Shown: positions 36,246 through 45,967 of the stretch, piece after piece
Numbering within the stretch: the first letter of the stretch is position 1
Layout of the letters: every line of letters starts with the position of its first letter
Assembly (NCBI RefSeq): GCF_000328765.2
Contig: NC_019954.2
Location: 1,244,501 to 1,308,500, forward strand
Reading direction: 5' to 3'
Length of the DNA stretch: 64,000 bases
Source of the DNA: Tepidanaerobacter acetatoxydans Re1
Lineage (GTDB): Bacteria; Bacillota; Thermosediminibacteria; Thermosediminibacterales; Tepidanaerobacteraceae
Notes under the pieces: generated by a model
What the model saw: the letters and a program-made list of their open reading frames with translations, nothing else
The model's database searches: none
Told to the model about the DNA's origin: nothing
Made by a program: the position numbers and the translations under genes

Positions 36246-37368
36246 TCAGTTGCTGTCATCTGAAGAAATTAAGGAACTTATGAATGGAGCAGCAGAAAAT
36301 GTTCAAATAACAAGAGAAGAAATGGATGCATTAGGTGAAATTGGAAATATATCTATTGGAACTTCGGCTACGACATTATATTCTTTATTGAGAAATAAAG
36401 TGGTTATTACCACTCCAAAAGTTTATATAACAAATATTAAAAAATTAAAAGAAGCTTATCCGATACCGTTTATCAGCATTGAAGTTTCCTATACAAAGGG
36501 CCTTAATGGCAGCACTTTAATGATAATGAAGGAAGATGACGCAAAAATTATAGCAGATCTTATGATGGGGGGTGACGGGAGTAATGTTGATGTAGAATTA
36601 GATGACATTAGAATGAGTGCTGTAGGAGAAGCAATGAATCAAATGATGGGATCTGCAGCAACTTCATTATCTATAATGCTTAAAAAAGATATTAATATAT
36701 CACCTCCACGTGTGACTAGGATAAATTTAGCTACAGATTCTTTAAAAGGATATTTTGATGAAGATGAAGATATAGTAACTATCTCTTTTAAAATGGAAGT
36801 TGGTGACTTTTTAAAAAGTGAAATAATGCAATTGATGCCGATTCCTTTTGCAAAAAGCTTAGTGGAACAACTTTATACCCTCTCCTTAAGTGAAACAACG
36901 ACTAACACTGACAGCATAAATAATGAAAAAATTAATGAAGAACCAAAACAAATACATAGTGAGCAGACTTCGGTTCGAAATATAACAGAGCAAGAAGCTG
37001 TTTTAACTATGCCCCAAAAAGAACCTTTAAAATCAGCACAAAATGCTGAAGTTACAGTAAAGCCCGTGGAGTTTCACACATTTAAAGAAGAGCCGACTGC
37101 TGCTCAAAGCTCAAGTCTTAATTTGATACTGGATGTTCCATTGGAAGTCACTGTCGAATTGGGAAGAACAGAAAAGACCATAAAGGAAATTTTAGAAATA
37201 TCTTCCGGGACCATTATAGAGTTAGATAAAATGGCTGGAGAACCGGCCGATATTTTAGTTAATGGAAAATTGGTAGCTAAAGGCGAAGTTGTGGTAATAG
37301 ATGAAAACTTCGGGGTAAGAATAACAGAAATAATTAACTCTGTTGATAGGGTTAAGAGTTTACAGTAA
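36238..37368 (+). CDS. fliY: Flagellar motor switch phosphatase FliY
   Basis: FliY replaces FliN in many Firmicutes and hydrolyses CheY-P at the switch. The 376-residue product has a FliM-like N-terminal peptide (LSSEEIKELM). A CheC-type phosphatase domain follows, with two E..N motifs: EEMDALGEIGNISIGTSATT (~30-49) and MSAVGEAMNQMMGSAATSLS (~123-142). After a Gln/Glu/Thr-rich linker comes a C-terminal FliN/SpoA domain (DVPLEVTVELGRTEKTIKEI, ~298-317). ATG 36238 follows GAGGGGGG. Confidence 0.94.
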   Translation: MDDQLLSSEEIKELMNGAAENVQITREEMDALGEIGNISIGTSATTLYSLLRNKVVITTPKVYITNIKKLKEAYPIPFISIEVSYTKGLNGSTLMIMKEDDAKIIADLMMGGDGSNVDVELDDIRMSAVGEAMNQMMGSAATSLSIMLKKDINISPPRVTRINLATDSLKGYFDEDEDIVTISFKMEVGDFLKSEIMQLMPIPFAKSLVEQLYTLSLSETTTNTDSINNEKINEEPKQIHSEQTSVRNITEQEAVLTMPQKEPLKSAQNAEVTVKPVEFHTFKEEPTAAQSSSLNLILDVPLEVTVELGRTEKTIKEILEISSGTIIELDKMAGEPADILVNGKLVAKGEVVVIDENFGVRITEIINSVDRVKSLQ

Positions 37369-37384
37369 TAGGAGGATGAGTTTA

Positions 37385-37744
37385 ATGGGAGGAATATTAA
37401 TAGTAGATGATGCTGCCTTTATGAGGATGATGATCAAAGACATACTTACCAAAAACGGTTATGAAGTTTCCGGTGAGGCTGAAAACGGAGCGGTAGCAGT
37501 TAAAATGTATGATGAGCTAAAGCCAGATCTTGTAATTATGGATATTACAATGCCGGAGATGGATGGTATCGAAGCTGTAAAAAAGATAAAGGCAATGGAC
37601 TCTTCAGCAAAAATAATAATGTGTTCAGCTATGGGGCAGCAAGCAATGGTAATTGATGCGATACAAGCAGGAGCCAGAGACTTTGTAGTAAAACCATTTC
37701 AGCCAGAACGAGTACTCGAAGCAGTAAAAAAGGCTCTGAGCTAA
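37385..37744 (+). CDS. cheY: Chemotaxis response regulator CheY
   Basis: A single-domain receiver that, when phosphorylated by CheA, binds FliM/FliY. The 119-residue product has the acidic pair in ILIVDDAAFMR, the phospho-acceptor Asp in LVIMDITMPEMDG (~54), the switch Ser/Thr region MCSAMGQQ and the conserved Lys in VKPFQ (~104). ATG 37385 is 9 bases from AGGAGG. Location between fliY and fliO matches B. subtilis. Confidence 0.94.
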   Translation: MGGILIVDDAAFMRMMIKDILTKNGYEVSGEAENGAVAVKMYDELKPDLVIMDITMPEMDGIEAVKKIKAMDSSAKIIMCSAMGQQAMVIDAIQAGARDFVVKPFQPERVLEAVKKALS

Positions 37745-37758
37745 AAGAAGGTTTTTCG

Positions 37759-38295
37759 ATGAGAAAGTACATGATATGCTTAAGTATATTAGTTGTATAT
37801 TTTATGTTTTTTACAGGAATCCAAATATTTGCAGAGCCTATCAATATTGACAACATTAAAAATTATGATATTGATACTCCTGAAGATATTATTTATAAAA
37901 GTCCATCTACAATTACAAATGTTATGACATTTTTAATTTATCTAATATTTTTCATTGCTATTTCTTTACTAGCATATTTTACTGTCAGATGGATAGGTAA
38001 GCACCAAATGAGGCTAATAATAAAAAGCAAATATATGGAGGTTGTCGACAGTTTATCACTTGGTGGTGAGAAAGGTATCTATATTGTAAATACGCCGCAG
38101 GGTATGTTGATACTTGGTGTAACAAAAGAAAGTGTGGATTTACTTGAAAAAATTGGACACGAGGAAGCAGAGTTAATAAGAGCTGCTGAGGCAAATCAAG
38201 AAAGCCATGACAGGGCTTTTGCAGTACATTTAAACAATTATTTCAATAAACTTAAAGGCAGTTCAGACAAAATAGGTAGTGGTGGACCAAAATGA
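37759..38295 (+). CDS. fliO: Flagellar biosynthesis protein FliO (FliZ)
   Basis: FliO assists assembly of the FliP ring of the export gate. The 178-residue product has a cleavable-looking signal (about 1-24, ending IFAEP), an extracytoplasmic stretch, a transmembrane segment (~53-75) and a cytoplasmic FliO domain (MEVVDSLSLGGEKGIYIVNT, LLILGVTKESVDLL-like GMLILGVTKESVDLLEKI). Called fliZ in B. subtilis. It overlaps the start of fliP by 4 bases. Confidence 0.9.
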   Translation: MRKYMICLSILVVYFMFFTGIQIFAEPINIDNIKNYDIDTPEDIIYKSPSTITNVMTFLIYLIFFIAISLLAYFTVRWIGKHQMRLIIKSKYMEVVDSLSLGGEKGIYIVNTPQGMLILGVTKESVDLLEKIGHEEAELIRAAEANQESHDRAFAVHLNNYFNKLKGSSDKIGSGGPK

Positions 38296-39068
38296 AAATT
38301 AATAAGAATACTGTAATAAAAATGACTTATACAAGTTTATGCTTAATGTGCTACGAGAAAATTGTATACGCAGCTCCACAAGACATTCCAATACCAGTTC
38401 CATCATTCCCTTTTATAAAGCAGGCTGAAACTACCGGTGAAACTGCTATGGCCTTACAAATAGTTCTACTGCTTACCATATTATCCTTAGCGCCTTCAAT
38501 ACTTACATTGTTGACTTCTTTTACTCGAACAATAATCGTGCTTTCATTTGTTAGAAATGGGTTGGGGGTTCAACAAGTTCCGCCTACTCAGGTTTTAATA
38601 GGTCTTGCTTTGTTTATCACTGTATTTGTAATGGCACCTGTTTGGACCGAGATAAATAGTGAAGCTATACAACCATACATGAATCAAGAAATTGATACTT
38701 CTGAAGCTTTACGGAGGTCTCAGATTCCTTTACGCAACTTTATGTTTAGACAGACAAGGGAAAAAGACTTGGCTCTTTTTGTACATTATGCAAAACTTGA
38801 AACCCCATTAAATACACTTGATGATATACCTACATATGTACTGATTCCCTCGTTTATAATTAGTGAATTAAAAACTGCTTTTCAAATGGGTTTTATAATA
38901 TTTATACCTTTTTTAGTGATAGATATGATAGTATCCAGCACACTTATGTCAATGGGAATGCTGATGCTACCTCCAATAATGATCTCTTTACCTTTTAAGA
39001 TATTGCTATTTGTCATGGTAGACGGATGGAATTTAGTTATTAATTCAATTCTTGCAGGGTTTCACTAA
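38292..39068 (+). CDS. fliP: Flagellar export gate protein FliP
   Basis: FliP forms, with FliQ and FliR, the export gate core. The 258-residue product has an N-terminal signal segment (to about residue 27), then LLLTILSLAPSILTLLTSFT and RTIIVLSFVRNGLG (FliP signature 1, ~71-84). PPTQVLIGLALFITVFVM follows. C-terminal transmembrane helices include FQMGFIIFIPFLVIDMIVS. Order fliO-fliP-fliQ-fliR is conserved. Confidence 0.95.
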   Translation: MKINKNTVIKMTYTSLCLMCYEKIVYAAPQDIPIPVPSFPFIKQAETTGETAMALQIVLLLTILSLAPSILTLLTSFTRTIIVLSFVRNGLGVQQVPPTQVLIGLALFITVFVMAPVWTEINSEAIQPYMNQEIDTSEALRRSQIPLRNFMFRQTREKDLALFVHYAKLETPLNTLDDIPTYVLIPSFIISELKTAFQMGFIIFIPFLVIDMIVSSTLMSMGMLMLPPIMISLPFKILLFVMVDGWNLVINSILAGFH

Positions 39069-39088
39069 GCATTTAAGGATGTGAAGAA

Positions 39089-39358
39089 ATGACTCAAGAG
39101 ATGGTTATATATATAGCTCGAGAAGCACTTTCAGTGGCTTTACTTGTTTCAGCTCCTATGTTGTTGCTTGGCATGCTTGTCGGAATTATTGTCAGCATTT
39201 TTCAGGCTACAACACAAATACAGGAGCAAACCCTTACATTTGTACCAAAAATCATTGTAGTTATGTTTTCAATGGTTATATTCGGTCCATGGATGTTGAC
39301 AATTATAACGCAGTTTACATATAATCTTTTTTCTGATCTTCCTAAATTTATATATTAA
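39089..39358 (+). CDS. fliQ: Flagellar export gate protein FliQ
   Basis: The 89-residue product has two transmembrane helices (~16-38 and ~51-72) and the conserved segment QATTQIQEQTLTFVPKI (~41-57). It stacks around FliP/FliR in the export gate. GGATGTG lies just upstream of ATG 39089. Confidence 0.94.
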   Translation: MTQEMVIYIAREALSVALLVSAPMLLLGMLVGIIVSIFQATTQIQEQTLTFVPKIIVVMFSMVIFGPWMLTIITQFTYNLFSDLPKFIY

Positions 39359-39372
39359 GTCAGGTTAATAAC

Positions 39373-40149
39373 ATGAATGTAAATTATGAGGTGGCTTTAA
39401 TAAAGTATCTGCTTATTTTGTTCAGATGTTTAGGCTTTTTAACTTTAACACCGGTTTTTGGCAGACGAGAAATCCCATTTCAGATTAAGATAGGTTTAGC
39501 AGCACTGCTTTCTTTTATAGTATATCCGATCATTCCGGAACTAGAATTAAATAACAATCTATGGATCGTGTCAGCAAGTGTTTTAAGAGAGTTAATGGCA
39601 GGTATAACCATGGGTTACGCAACCTTCCTATTGTTTTCATCTCTCTACCTTGCCGGAGGAATTATTGATCTTGAAATGGGTTTCGGCATGGTTAATGTTT
39701 TAGATCCTCAAAGCAATGCTCAGGTTCCACTTATGGGAAATTACTATTATATATTAACTATACTGTTATTTTTAACGGTTAACGGACACCATATGTTGAT
39801 TTCTGCTATCATCAAAAGCTATGATTTACTGCCTTTGGGTAAACCGGTTTACCAAGAAGGTTTGCTAAATGTAATAATAGTAAGTTTTAAAGATATGTTC
39901 ATTTTAGGGGTTCAAATAGCATTACCGGTAACGGCAATTATTTTTTTAACAGATTTTGCACTAGGTATAATTGCTCGGACTGTTCCCCAGATGAATGTTT
40001 TTATAGTGGGTCTTCCGCTGAAAATAGCTATAGGAATGATAGGTATGATTATAGTGTTTCCAATGTATCTGGTTATTTTAGATTATATTTACAATGGAAC
40101 TTATGAAAAAGTATTAATGACAATTAGAGAAATGCAGGTATTACCGTGA
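39373..40149 (+). CDS. fliR: Flagellar export gate protein FliR
   Basis: FliR closes the FliP5-FliQ4-FliR1 export gate. The 258-residue protein is largely membrane-embedded, with about six hydrophobic segments. It contains FRCLGFLTLTPVFGRREIP (~17-35), RELMAGITMGYATFLLFSS and MNVFIVGLPLKIAIGMIG. It overlaps the flhB start by 4 bases (GTGA), indicating coupling. Confidence 0.94.
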   Translation: MNVNYEVALIKYLLILFRCLGFLTLTPVFGRREIPFQIKIGLAALLSFIVYPIIPELELNNNLWIVSASVLRELMAGITMGYATFLLFSSLYLAGGIIDLEMGFGMVNVLDPQSNAQVPLMGNYYYILTILLFLTVNGHHMLISAIIKSYDLLPLGKPVYQEGLLNVIIVSFKDMFILGVQIALPVTAIIFLTDFALGIIARTVPQMNVFIVGLPLKIAIGMIGMIIVFPMYLVILDYIYNGTYEKVLMTIREMQVLP

Positions 40150-41222
40150 ACTTACAGCTATTTGCCGAAGAAAGAACTGAAAAAGCTACTCCAAGACGGC
40201 GACAAAAGGCTCGTGAAAGAGGACAAGTTTTTTCAAGCAGGGAATTAAATTCTGCTTTAGTTCTTTTGGGTAGCTTTTTACTGATTAAAATAGTCGGTAA
40301 AAATTTCGTTATGAATATAATGGATTTTTTTAACCATATTTTAACTGAAACTATTAATAGAGAAGATATATTTACTCTTGAGGGAATTGAAACATTTTCA
40401 TATGAAATATTGATTTTCGCTGGTAAAAACTTTGCACCTGTGGCACTGGGTTTATCCTGTATTTGCCTGATTTCTAACTATATGCAGGTAGGTTTTGTAC
40501 TAAGCCTTGAACCAGTTTCACCTAAGCTTGAACGAATAAATCCATTAGAAGGATTTAAGCGTATATTCTCCCGACGAAGTTTATTAGAACTGATAAAATC
40601 AATTGCCAAGATTACAGTAGTTGCTTACGTAGTCTGCACAGCTATAATTAAATATAAAGATTTATTTCCTCTTATGCTGAATATGAATTTACTTGATGCA
40701 TCGAGCTTGACTTTAAGTATAGCATTTGAAGTGGGAATGAAAGCAGCTGCTACATTATTGATTGTATCTGCTTTGGATTATTTTTATCAATGGTATGAAT
40801 ATGAAACCAGTCTGATGATGTCAAAACAGGATATTAAAGAAGAATATAAAGAAGTTGAGGGCAATCCGCAAATAAAGTCAAGAATCAGGCAAATGCAAAG
40901 ACAAATGGCTCGCACAAGAATGATGAAAGATGTAGAGAAAGCTGATGTTGTCATTACCAATCCGACCCACTATGCAGTAGCTTTAGCTTATGATGCCGCC
41001 TTGCACTCGGCACCTGTGGTATTGGCTAAAGGTGTGGACAAATTGGCTGAAAAAATAAAGGAAATTGCAACAAAAGAGGATGTTCCTATTGTCGAAAACA
41101 AAGCATTGGCTCAAACATTATATAAAACAGTGGAGATTGGAGATATAATACCAGAGTCTTTATATAATGCGGTTGCTGAAATTTTAGCATTTATATATAG
41201 TTTAAAAGAGAGGAGGCTATAA
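40146..41222 (+). CDS. flhB: Flagellar export switch protein FlhB
   Basis: FlhB switches export from rod/hook to filament substrates after self-cleavage. The 358-residue product starts NLQLFAEERTEKATPRRRQK and has four transmembrane helices in residues ~30-210. The C-terminal cytoplasmic domain carries the NPTH cleavage motif in VVITNPTHYAVAL (~268-280). It lies between fliR and flhA. Starts at GTG 40146. Confidence 0.95.
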   Translation: MNLQLFAEERTEKATPRRRQKARERGQVFSSRELNSALVLLGSFLLIKIVGKNFVMNIMDFFNHILTETINREDIFTLEGIETFSYEILIFAGKNFAPVALGLSCICLISNYMQVGFVLSLEPVSPKLERINPLEGFKRIFSRRSLLELIKSIAKITVVAYVVCTAIIKYKDLFPLMLNMNLLDASSLTLSIAFEVGMKAAATLLIVSALDYFYQWYEYETSLMMSKQDIKEEYKEVEGNPQIKSRIRQMQRQMARTRMMKDVEKADVVITNPTHYAVALAYDAALHSAPVVLAKGVDKLAEKIKEIATKEDVPIVENKALAQTLYKTVEIGDIIPESLYNAVAEILAFIYSLKERRL

Positions 41223-43256
41223 ATGCAACTAGGGGATATAGTTATGGCAGTAATTGCCATTGGAATAGTCATAATGATGATAATACCGCCTCCATCATTT
41301 CTGTTAGATTTTTTATTAACGTTTAATATAACATTAGCTTTGGTAATCCTTTTAATTTCTATGAATATGGAGAAGCCGCTTGATTTTTCAATATTCCCTT
41401 CTCTCTTACTGATTACTACCCTACTTAGGCTTTCGCTCAACATATCATCGACACGGCTAATCCTAATTAACGGTTATGCCGGTAAAGTTATTGAGTCTTT
41501 TGGAAATTTTGTAGTTAAAGGAAATCCTTTAGTCGGGTTTATAATTTTTATTATCATTGAAATTATACAGTTTATGGTAATTACAAAAGGTGCTGAAAGA
41601 GTGGCTGAAGTTGCGGCAAGATTTACACTTGATGCTATGCCGGGCAAACAGATGAGCATTGATGCTGATTTAAACGCCGGCGTTATCAGTGAAAGTGAAG
41701 CACGTAGCAGACGGCAAGAAATTCAAAGAGAGGCAGACTTCTACGGAGCAATGGACGGTGCCAGTAAATTTGTTAAAGGCGATGCAATAGCAGGAATAAT
41801 AATTACTGTCATAAACATAATTGGAGGCTTTATTACAGGCATGGTATTCCAAGGCTTAGAATTTACAGAGGCACTAAATAGATATACCCTTTTAACTGTA
41901 GGTGATGGACTTATCAGTCAAATTCCTGCTCTTTTAATTTCTACTGCAACTGGAATAGTTGTTACAAAATCTGCAAGTTCCGGTCACCTTGGCAAGGATA
42001 TAATAAAGCAGTTTACCGCATATCCTAAGTTATTATTATTATCCTCAGCAGCTTTAGGTCTTTTTGCAATTGTACCGGGTTTGCCTTTTGTCCCATTTAT
42101 GGTTTTGGCGGGAACGCTTGGTTATGCAGGCATGTCATTACAAAAAGCATCTGATCGTGAGAAACAAAAGATTGAACAGCTGCAAAAAGAAAAAGAATTA
42201 GATGAAATGAAAAAACCAGAAAATATCTATTCTTTACTGCAGGTAGATCCTATAGAGGTGGAGTTTGGATATAATATTATTCCTCTAGCAGATGCGAATC
42301 AAGGTGGTGACTTACTTGACCGTGTAGTAATGATACGTCGTCAGTGTGCTCTTGACCTAGGCATAGTTGTACCTATGATAAGGCTTCGTGATAATATACA
42401 ACTTAAGCCAAATGAGTATGTTATTAAAATTAAAGGCGTTGAAGTAGCACGATATGAACTAAGGACAGATAGCTATATGATTATGAATCCAACAGGCGGA
42501 CCAATCGAAATAGATGGCATAGAAACCAGAGAACCGGCTTTTGGTCTTCCGGCTATGTGGATTTCCGATGACAAGAAAGAAATTGCCGAAATGAAGGGGT
42601 ACACAGTCGTTGATGCATCATCAGTGCTTGCTACACATCTAACAGAAGTGGTTAAACAAAATGCACATGAGTTATTAGGACGTCAAGAAGTTAAAAACTT
42701 ATTGGATAATTTAAAAGAACAGTATCCGGCATTAGTGGAAGATATTGTACCTAAGATGCTTACAATAGGAGAAATACAAAAGGTATTGTCAAACTTGCTT
42801 AGAGAAAATATACCTATTCGAGATCTTGTTACGATTCTTGAGACCCTTGGTGATTATGCGGCATTGACAAGAGATACGGATATGCTCACAGAATATGTAA
42901 GGCAACGATTGAAAAAAGTTATCACAGAGCGGTTTATACCGAGTAAAATCGCCCAAGTTATAACATTGGACAGCCAAATAGAAGATATGATATTAGATTC
43001 TATCCGTCAAAATGAACATGGCTCATATGTAGCCTTAGATCCGGTGATGATTCAAAAAATCAGAAATTCCTTCATAAAAACTGTTAATGACTTACATGCA
43101 AAAGGTATATCCCCAATAATTCTAACAAGTCCCATGATTAGGATTTATTTTAAAAAAATTATTGAAGATTATATTTCATTTGTACCAGTTTTATCTTATA
43201 ATGAGCTTGAGCCTGAAGTTGAAGTACAATCAGTAGGGATGGTGACTTTGAAATGA
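41223..43256 (+). CDS. flhA: Flagellar export apparatus protein FlhA
   Basis: FlhA forms the nonameric export ring that receives chaperone-substrate complexes and uses the proton gradient. The 677-residue product has about eight transmembrane helices in its first ~310 residues. The family signature RVAEVAARFTLDAMPGKQMS lies at ~127-146, with the conserved SIDADLNAG next to it. A large C-terminal cytoplasmic domain follows. It overlaps flhF by 4 bases. Confidence 0.96.
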   Translation: MQLGDIVMAVIAIGIVIMMIIPPPSFLLDFLLTFNITLALVILLISMNMEKPLDFSIFPSLLLITTLLRLSLNISSTRLILINGYAGKVIESFGNFVVKGNPLVGFIIFIIIEIIQFMVITKGAERVAEVAARFTLDAMPGKQMSIDADLNAGVISESEARSRRQEIQREADFYGAMDGASKFVKGDAIAGIIITVINIIGGFITGMVFQGLEFTEALNRYTLLTVGDGLISQIPALLISTATGIVVTKSASSGHLGKDIIKQFTAYPKLLLLSSAALGLFAIVPGLPFVPFMVLAGTLGYAGMSLQKASDREKQKIEQLQKEKELDEMKKPENIYSLLQVDPIEVEFGYNIIPLADANQGGDLLDRVVMIRRQCALDLGIVVPMIRLRDNIQLKPNEYVIKIKGVEVARYELRTDSYMIMNPTGGPIEIDGIETREPAFGLPAMWISDDKKEIAEMKGYTVVDASSVLATHLTEVVKQNAHELLGRQEVKNLLDNLKEQYPALVEDIVPKMLTIGEIQKVLSNLLRENIPIRDLVTILETLGDYAALTRDTDMLTEYVRQRLKKVITERFIPSKIAQVITLDSQIEDMILDSIRQNEHGSYVALDPVMIQKIRNSFIKTVNDLHAKGISPIILTSPMIRIYFKKIIEDYISFVPVLSYNELEPEVEVQSVGMVTLK

Positions 43257-44404
43257 AAATTAAAACTTACGTAGCTGATAACGTTCAGGAAGCTTTTTAT
43301 AAAGTAAAAACCGAACTCGGCAAAGATGCAATAATCCTTCAGACAAAGCATATCAAAAAAGGAGGATTTATGGGATTCTTTGCAAAAAACATGGTAGAGG
43401 TTGTAGCCGCAAATGATATCAATCCAACATTTAATACGCCAAAAGAACCATTAAATCCAATATTACCGGATACAGCCGCAAAATATGAAAACTTAACTGA
43501 TTTTGTTAAGATTGACAAGATTAAAACCGATGTTGAAGAAGTAAAAAATATACTTAATAAATTATGTTCAGAACAAAAACAGCAAGAAATTAGCACAAAT
43601 TTTGGCATACCTTTGCCTTTAAAAAAATTTTATGACAGAATGTTTGAAATGCAAGTTGCATCCGATATTATACATATGGTTATAAGTAATGCTGCAAACA
43701 ATCTTACGGATGCAGATATGAACAATAAAGCAGAATTGTATAAAATGGTCAAAAATGAGATTGTTTCACTCATAGATATAATTGAGCCCATCGAATTATC
43801 AAAAGAGAAAAATATCATTGCATTTGTAGGCCCTACAGGGGTAGGTAAAACAACAACGATTGCCAAGCTTGCTGCACATTTCTCTTTGTATAAAAATAAA
43901 AAAGTAGCTATGATAACAGCAGATACTTTTAGGGTTGGTGCCATCGAACAGCTAAGATTATATGGTGATCTTTTAGAAATACCGGTATTTGTTGTATACA
44001 GTTTTGAAGATGTTAAAACTATATTGGCAGATACTAACGATTATGATATCTTATTAATTGATACAATGGGATTTAGTCCCAATAATCGTATGCAGATAAA
44101 AAAAATAAAAGGATTATTAGATTATATAAATCCCAATGAGATTCATATAGTAATAAGCGCGGCCACAAAAAATCAGGATTTAGTTGACATATTAAACAAT
44201 TATAAAGAACTTCAATATAAAAAAATTGTAGTTACAAAACTTGATGAAACAAAGTGCTATGGTATGCTATTAAATGCTATAAGTATATCAAATGGCTGTA
44301 AATTATCTTATTTAACAATGGGACAAAATGTTCCGGATGATATTGAAATAGCCTCGGCGGACAAGATTGCTGATATGATTCTGGGGGAAAGCGAAAATGT
44401 ATGA
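43253..44404 (+). CDS. flhF: Flagellar SRP-type GTPase FlhF
   Basis: FlhF, a homologue of Ffh and FtsY, sets flagellar position with FlhG. The 383-residue product has an N-terminal B domain (MKIKTYVADNVQEAF). The NG GTPase region contains [20 protein letters not shown] (~190-209), TADTFRVGAIEQLR and IDTMGFSP; the last differs from the canonical DTAGR. TKLDETKCYG follows. The 5' end overlaps flhA and the 3' end overlaps flhG by 8 bases. Confidence 0.94.
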   Translation: MKIKTYVADNVQEAFYKVKTELGKDAIILQTKHIKKGGFMGFFAKNMVEVVAANDINPTFNTPKEPLNPILPDTAAKYENLTDFVKIDKIKTDVEEVKNILNKLCSEQKQQEISTNFGIPLPLKKFYDRMFEMQVASDIIHMVISNAANNLTDADMNNKAELYKMVKNEIVSLIDIIEPIELSKEKNIIAFVGPTGVGKTTTIAKLAAHFSLYKNKKVAMITADTFRVGAIEQLRLYGDLLEIPVFVVYSFEDVKTILADTNDYDILLIDTMGFSPNNRMQIKKIKGLLDYINPNEIHIVISAATKNQDLVDILNNYKELQYKKIVVTKLDETKCYGMLLNAISISNGCKLSYLTMGQNVPDDIEIASADKIADMILGESENV

Positions 44405-45284
44405 ACAGGCTTTCAAATTAAAAAAAATCATGGAAGAAAAAAATCGCATAAGTAACCCTTCTAAAAGTGTAAAGGTTTATTGTGTTACAAGCGGAAAAGG
44501 CGGAGTAGGAAAGACCAATCTGTCAGTTAATCTGGGATTAGCCATACAAAGTTTGGGGAAAAAGGTGCTATTAATCGATGCTGATTTAGGTCTTGCCAAT
44601 ATAGATGTAGTATTAGGGTTATATCCGAAATACAATCTTTCACATATTTTATCTGTTGGAAAAACAATCCAAGATATAATCTTGGAAGGGCCGCTGGGAA
44701 TTTCCATATTGCCGGGAGCATCAGGTATATATAATCTTGCAAACGTGAGTTATGCAGAACTTGAATTATTTATTGACAGTTTCAAGATGATAGCCGATAA
44801 TTTTGATATAATAATAATTGATACAGGTGCAGGCATTTCAAAGAATGTAATAAGTTTTATTCAGTCTTCCGATGAAACAATTGTAGTAACGACTCCGGAA
44901 CCAAGTGCAGTAACAGATGCTTATGCTATGATCAAGATTTCGCGTAACTATTGCGATAAAATTCATGTGATAGTAAATAAAGCTGACAATTATAAAGAAG
45001 CCGAATATACTATGGATAAGCTGTCAAAATCAACAAAAAAATTTTTAAACATACATATTAACTATCTTGGCTTGGTTTTGGAAGATAAGGTGGTTTACAA
45101 AGCAAATATGAACCAGACACCATTTTTTATAAATTATCCGGATAGCCTGGCATCAAAATGTTTGATAAATATTAGCAGAAGACTAATATATGGTGAACAA
45201 TCATTATCAAAATCAAATTCGACCCTTGACGGCTGGTTTTCGAAACTCGTATCTTTTATTAAGGCAAACGTGGGGGTTATGTAG
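44397..45284 (+). CDS. flhG: Flagellar number regulator FlhG (MinD-like ATPase)
   Basis: FlhG is a ParA/MinD-family ATPase that stimulates FlhF and controls flagellar pattern. The 295-residue product has the deviant Walker A SGKGGVGKTNLSVNLG (~32-47), LLIDADLGLANIDVVLG (~59-75) and IIIDTGAGISKNV. The N-terminal stretch AFKLKKIMEEK resembles the FlhF-activating DQAxxLR-type peptide. The next gene starts immediately after the stop. Confidence 0.93.
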   Translation: MYEQAFKLKKIMEEKNRISNPSKSVKVYCVTSGKGGVGKTNLSVNLGLAIQSLGKKVLLIDADLGLANIDVVLGLYPKYNLSHILSVGKTIQDIILEGPLGISILPGASGIYNLANVSYAELELFIDSFKMIADNFDIIIIDTGAGISKNVISFIQSSDETIVVTTPEPSAVTDAYAMIKISRNYCDKIHVIVNKADNYKEAEYTMDKLSKSTKKFLNIHINYLGLVLEDKVVYKANMNQTPFFINYPDSLASKCLINISRRLIYGEQSLSKSNSTLDGWFSKLVSFIKANVGVM

Positions 45285-45929
45285 TTGAGCGATAGTTTTC
45301 TGGAAATAGGGACGAAGGTGACGTTAGGCATACAGAGAGAAAATGCAGAATGTTTTTTTCCTTCAAAAGTTGAAGATATAATATCAGACCGTATTGTTTT
45401 AGGTATGCCTATAAAAGAAGGCAGGACATTCTTTGTAGGTCTTGATGAGAAGATAAATGTTTATTTTCCCCAAAAAGGTTCGTTTTATTGCTTAGAGGGT
45501 TTAATAGAGGATAAAAAATATGACCCTATTCCGGTGATTACAATATATCCTATATGTTTGCCGTATAAAAAACAAAAGCGAAGTTACTTTAGGCTGAAAA
45601 TTTCCCTAAAAACGTATGTAAAATCGTCTGATTTCGATGAGTGGATTAAAGTTTATACTCGTGATATAAGTGCAGGTGGGGCTAAATTTTCCTATCCTTC
45701 TTTGATAAAAGAAGGGAGCATTATTGAAGTTGCTTTTCCTGACATTTTACCTGAAATGTCATTGACGTCAAGGGTATTGAGAACCGAAAAAAACCGCGAC
45801 AGACATATAAATACATATGATGTAGCAGTTGAGTTTATAGAAATTGATGAATCTATATGTGATAAGATCGTTAAATTTATATTTGCAAAACAGAGAGAAT
45901 TTATGGAAAAAGGCGTTGATGATTTATAA
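45285..45929 (+). CDS. PilZ-domain flagellar brake-like protein (YcgR/YpfA family)
   Basis: The 214-residue product has an N-terminal YcgR-type domain (about 1-95) and a C-terminal PilZ domain. Its c-di-GMP-binding elements are visible: RSYFR (RxxxR, ~102-106) and DISAGG (D/NxSxxG, ~130-135). Family members bind c-di-GMP and slow the motor or stators. It starts at TTG 45285 directly after flhG. It takes the position cheB occupies in B. subtilis, so c-di-GMP control is built into the operon here. Confidence 0.88.
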   Translation: MSDSFLEIGTKVTLGIQRENAECFFPSKVEDIISDRIVLGMPIKEGRTFFVGLDEKINVYFPQKGSFYCLEGLIEDKKYDPIPVITIYPICLPYKKQKRSYFRLKISLKTYVKSSDFDEWIKVYTRDISAGGAKFSYPSLIKEGSIIEVAFPDILPEMSLTSRVLRTEKNRDRHINTYDVAVEFIEIDESICDKIVKFIFAKQREFMEKGVDDL

Positions 45930-45967
45930 TTTGCTGGATATAGCAATTAATGATAGAGGTGAATAGA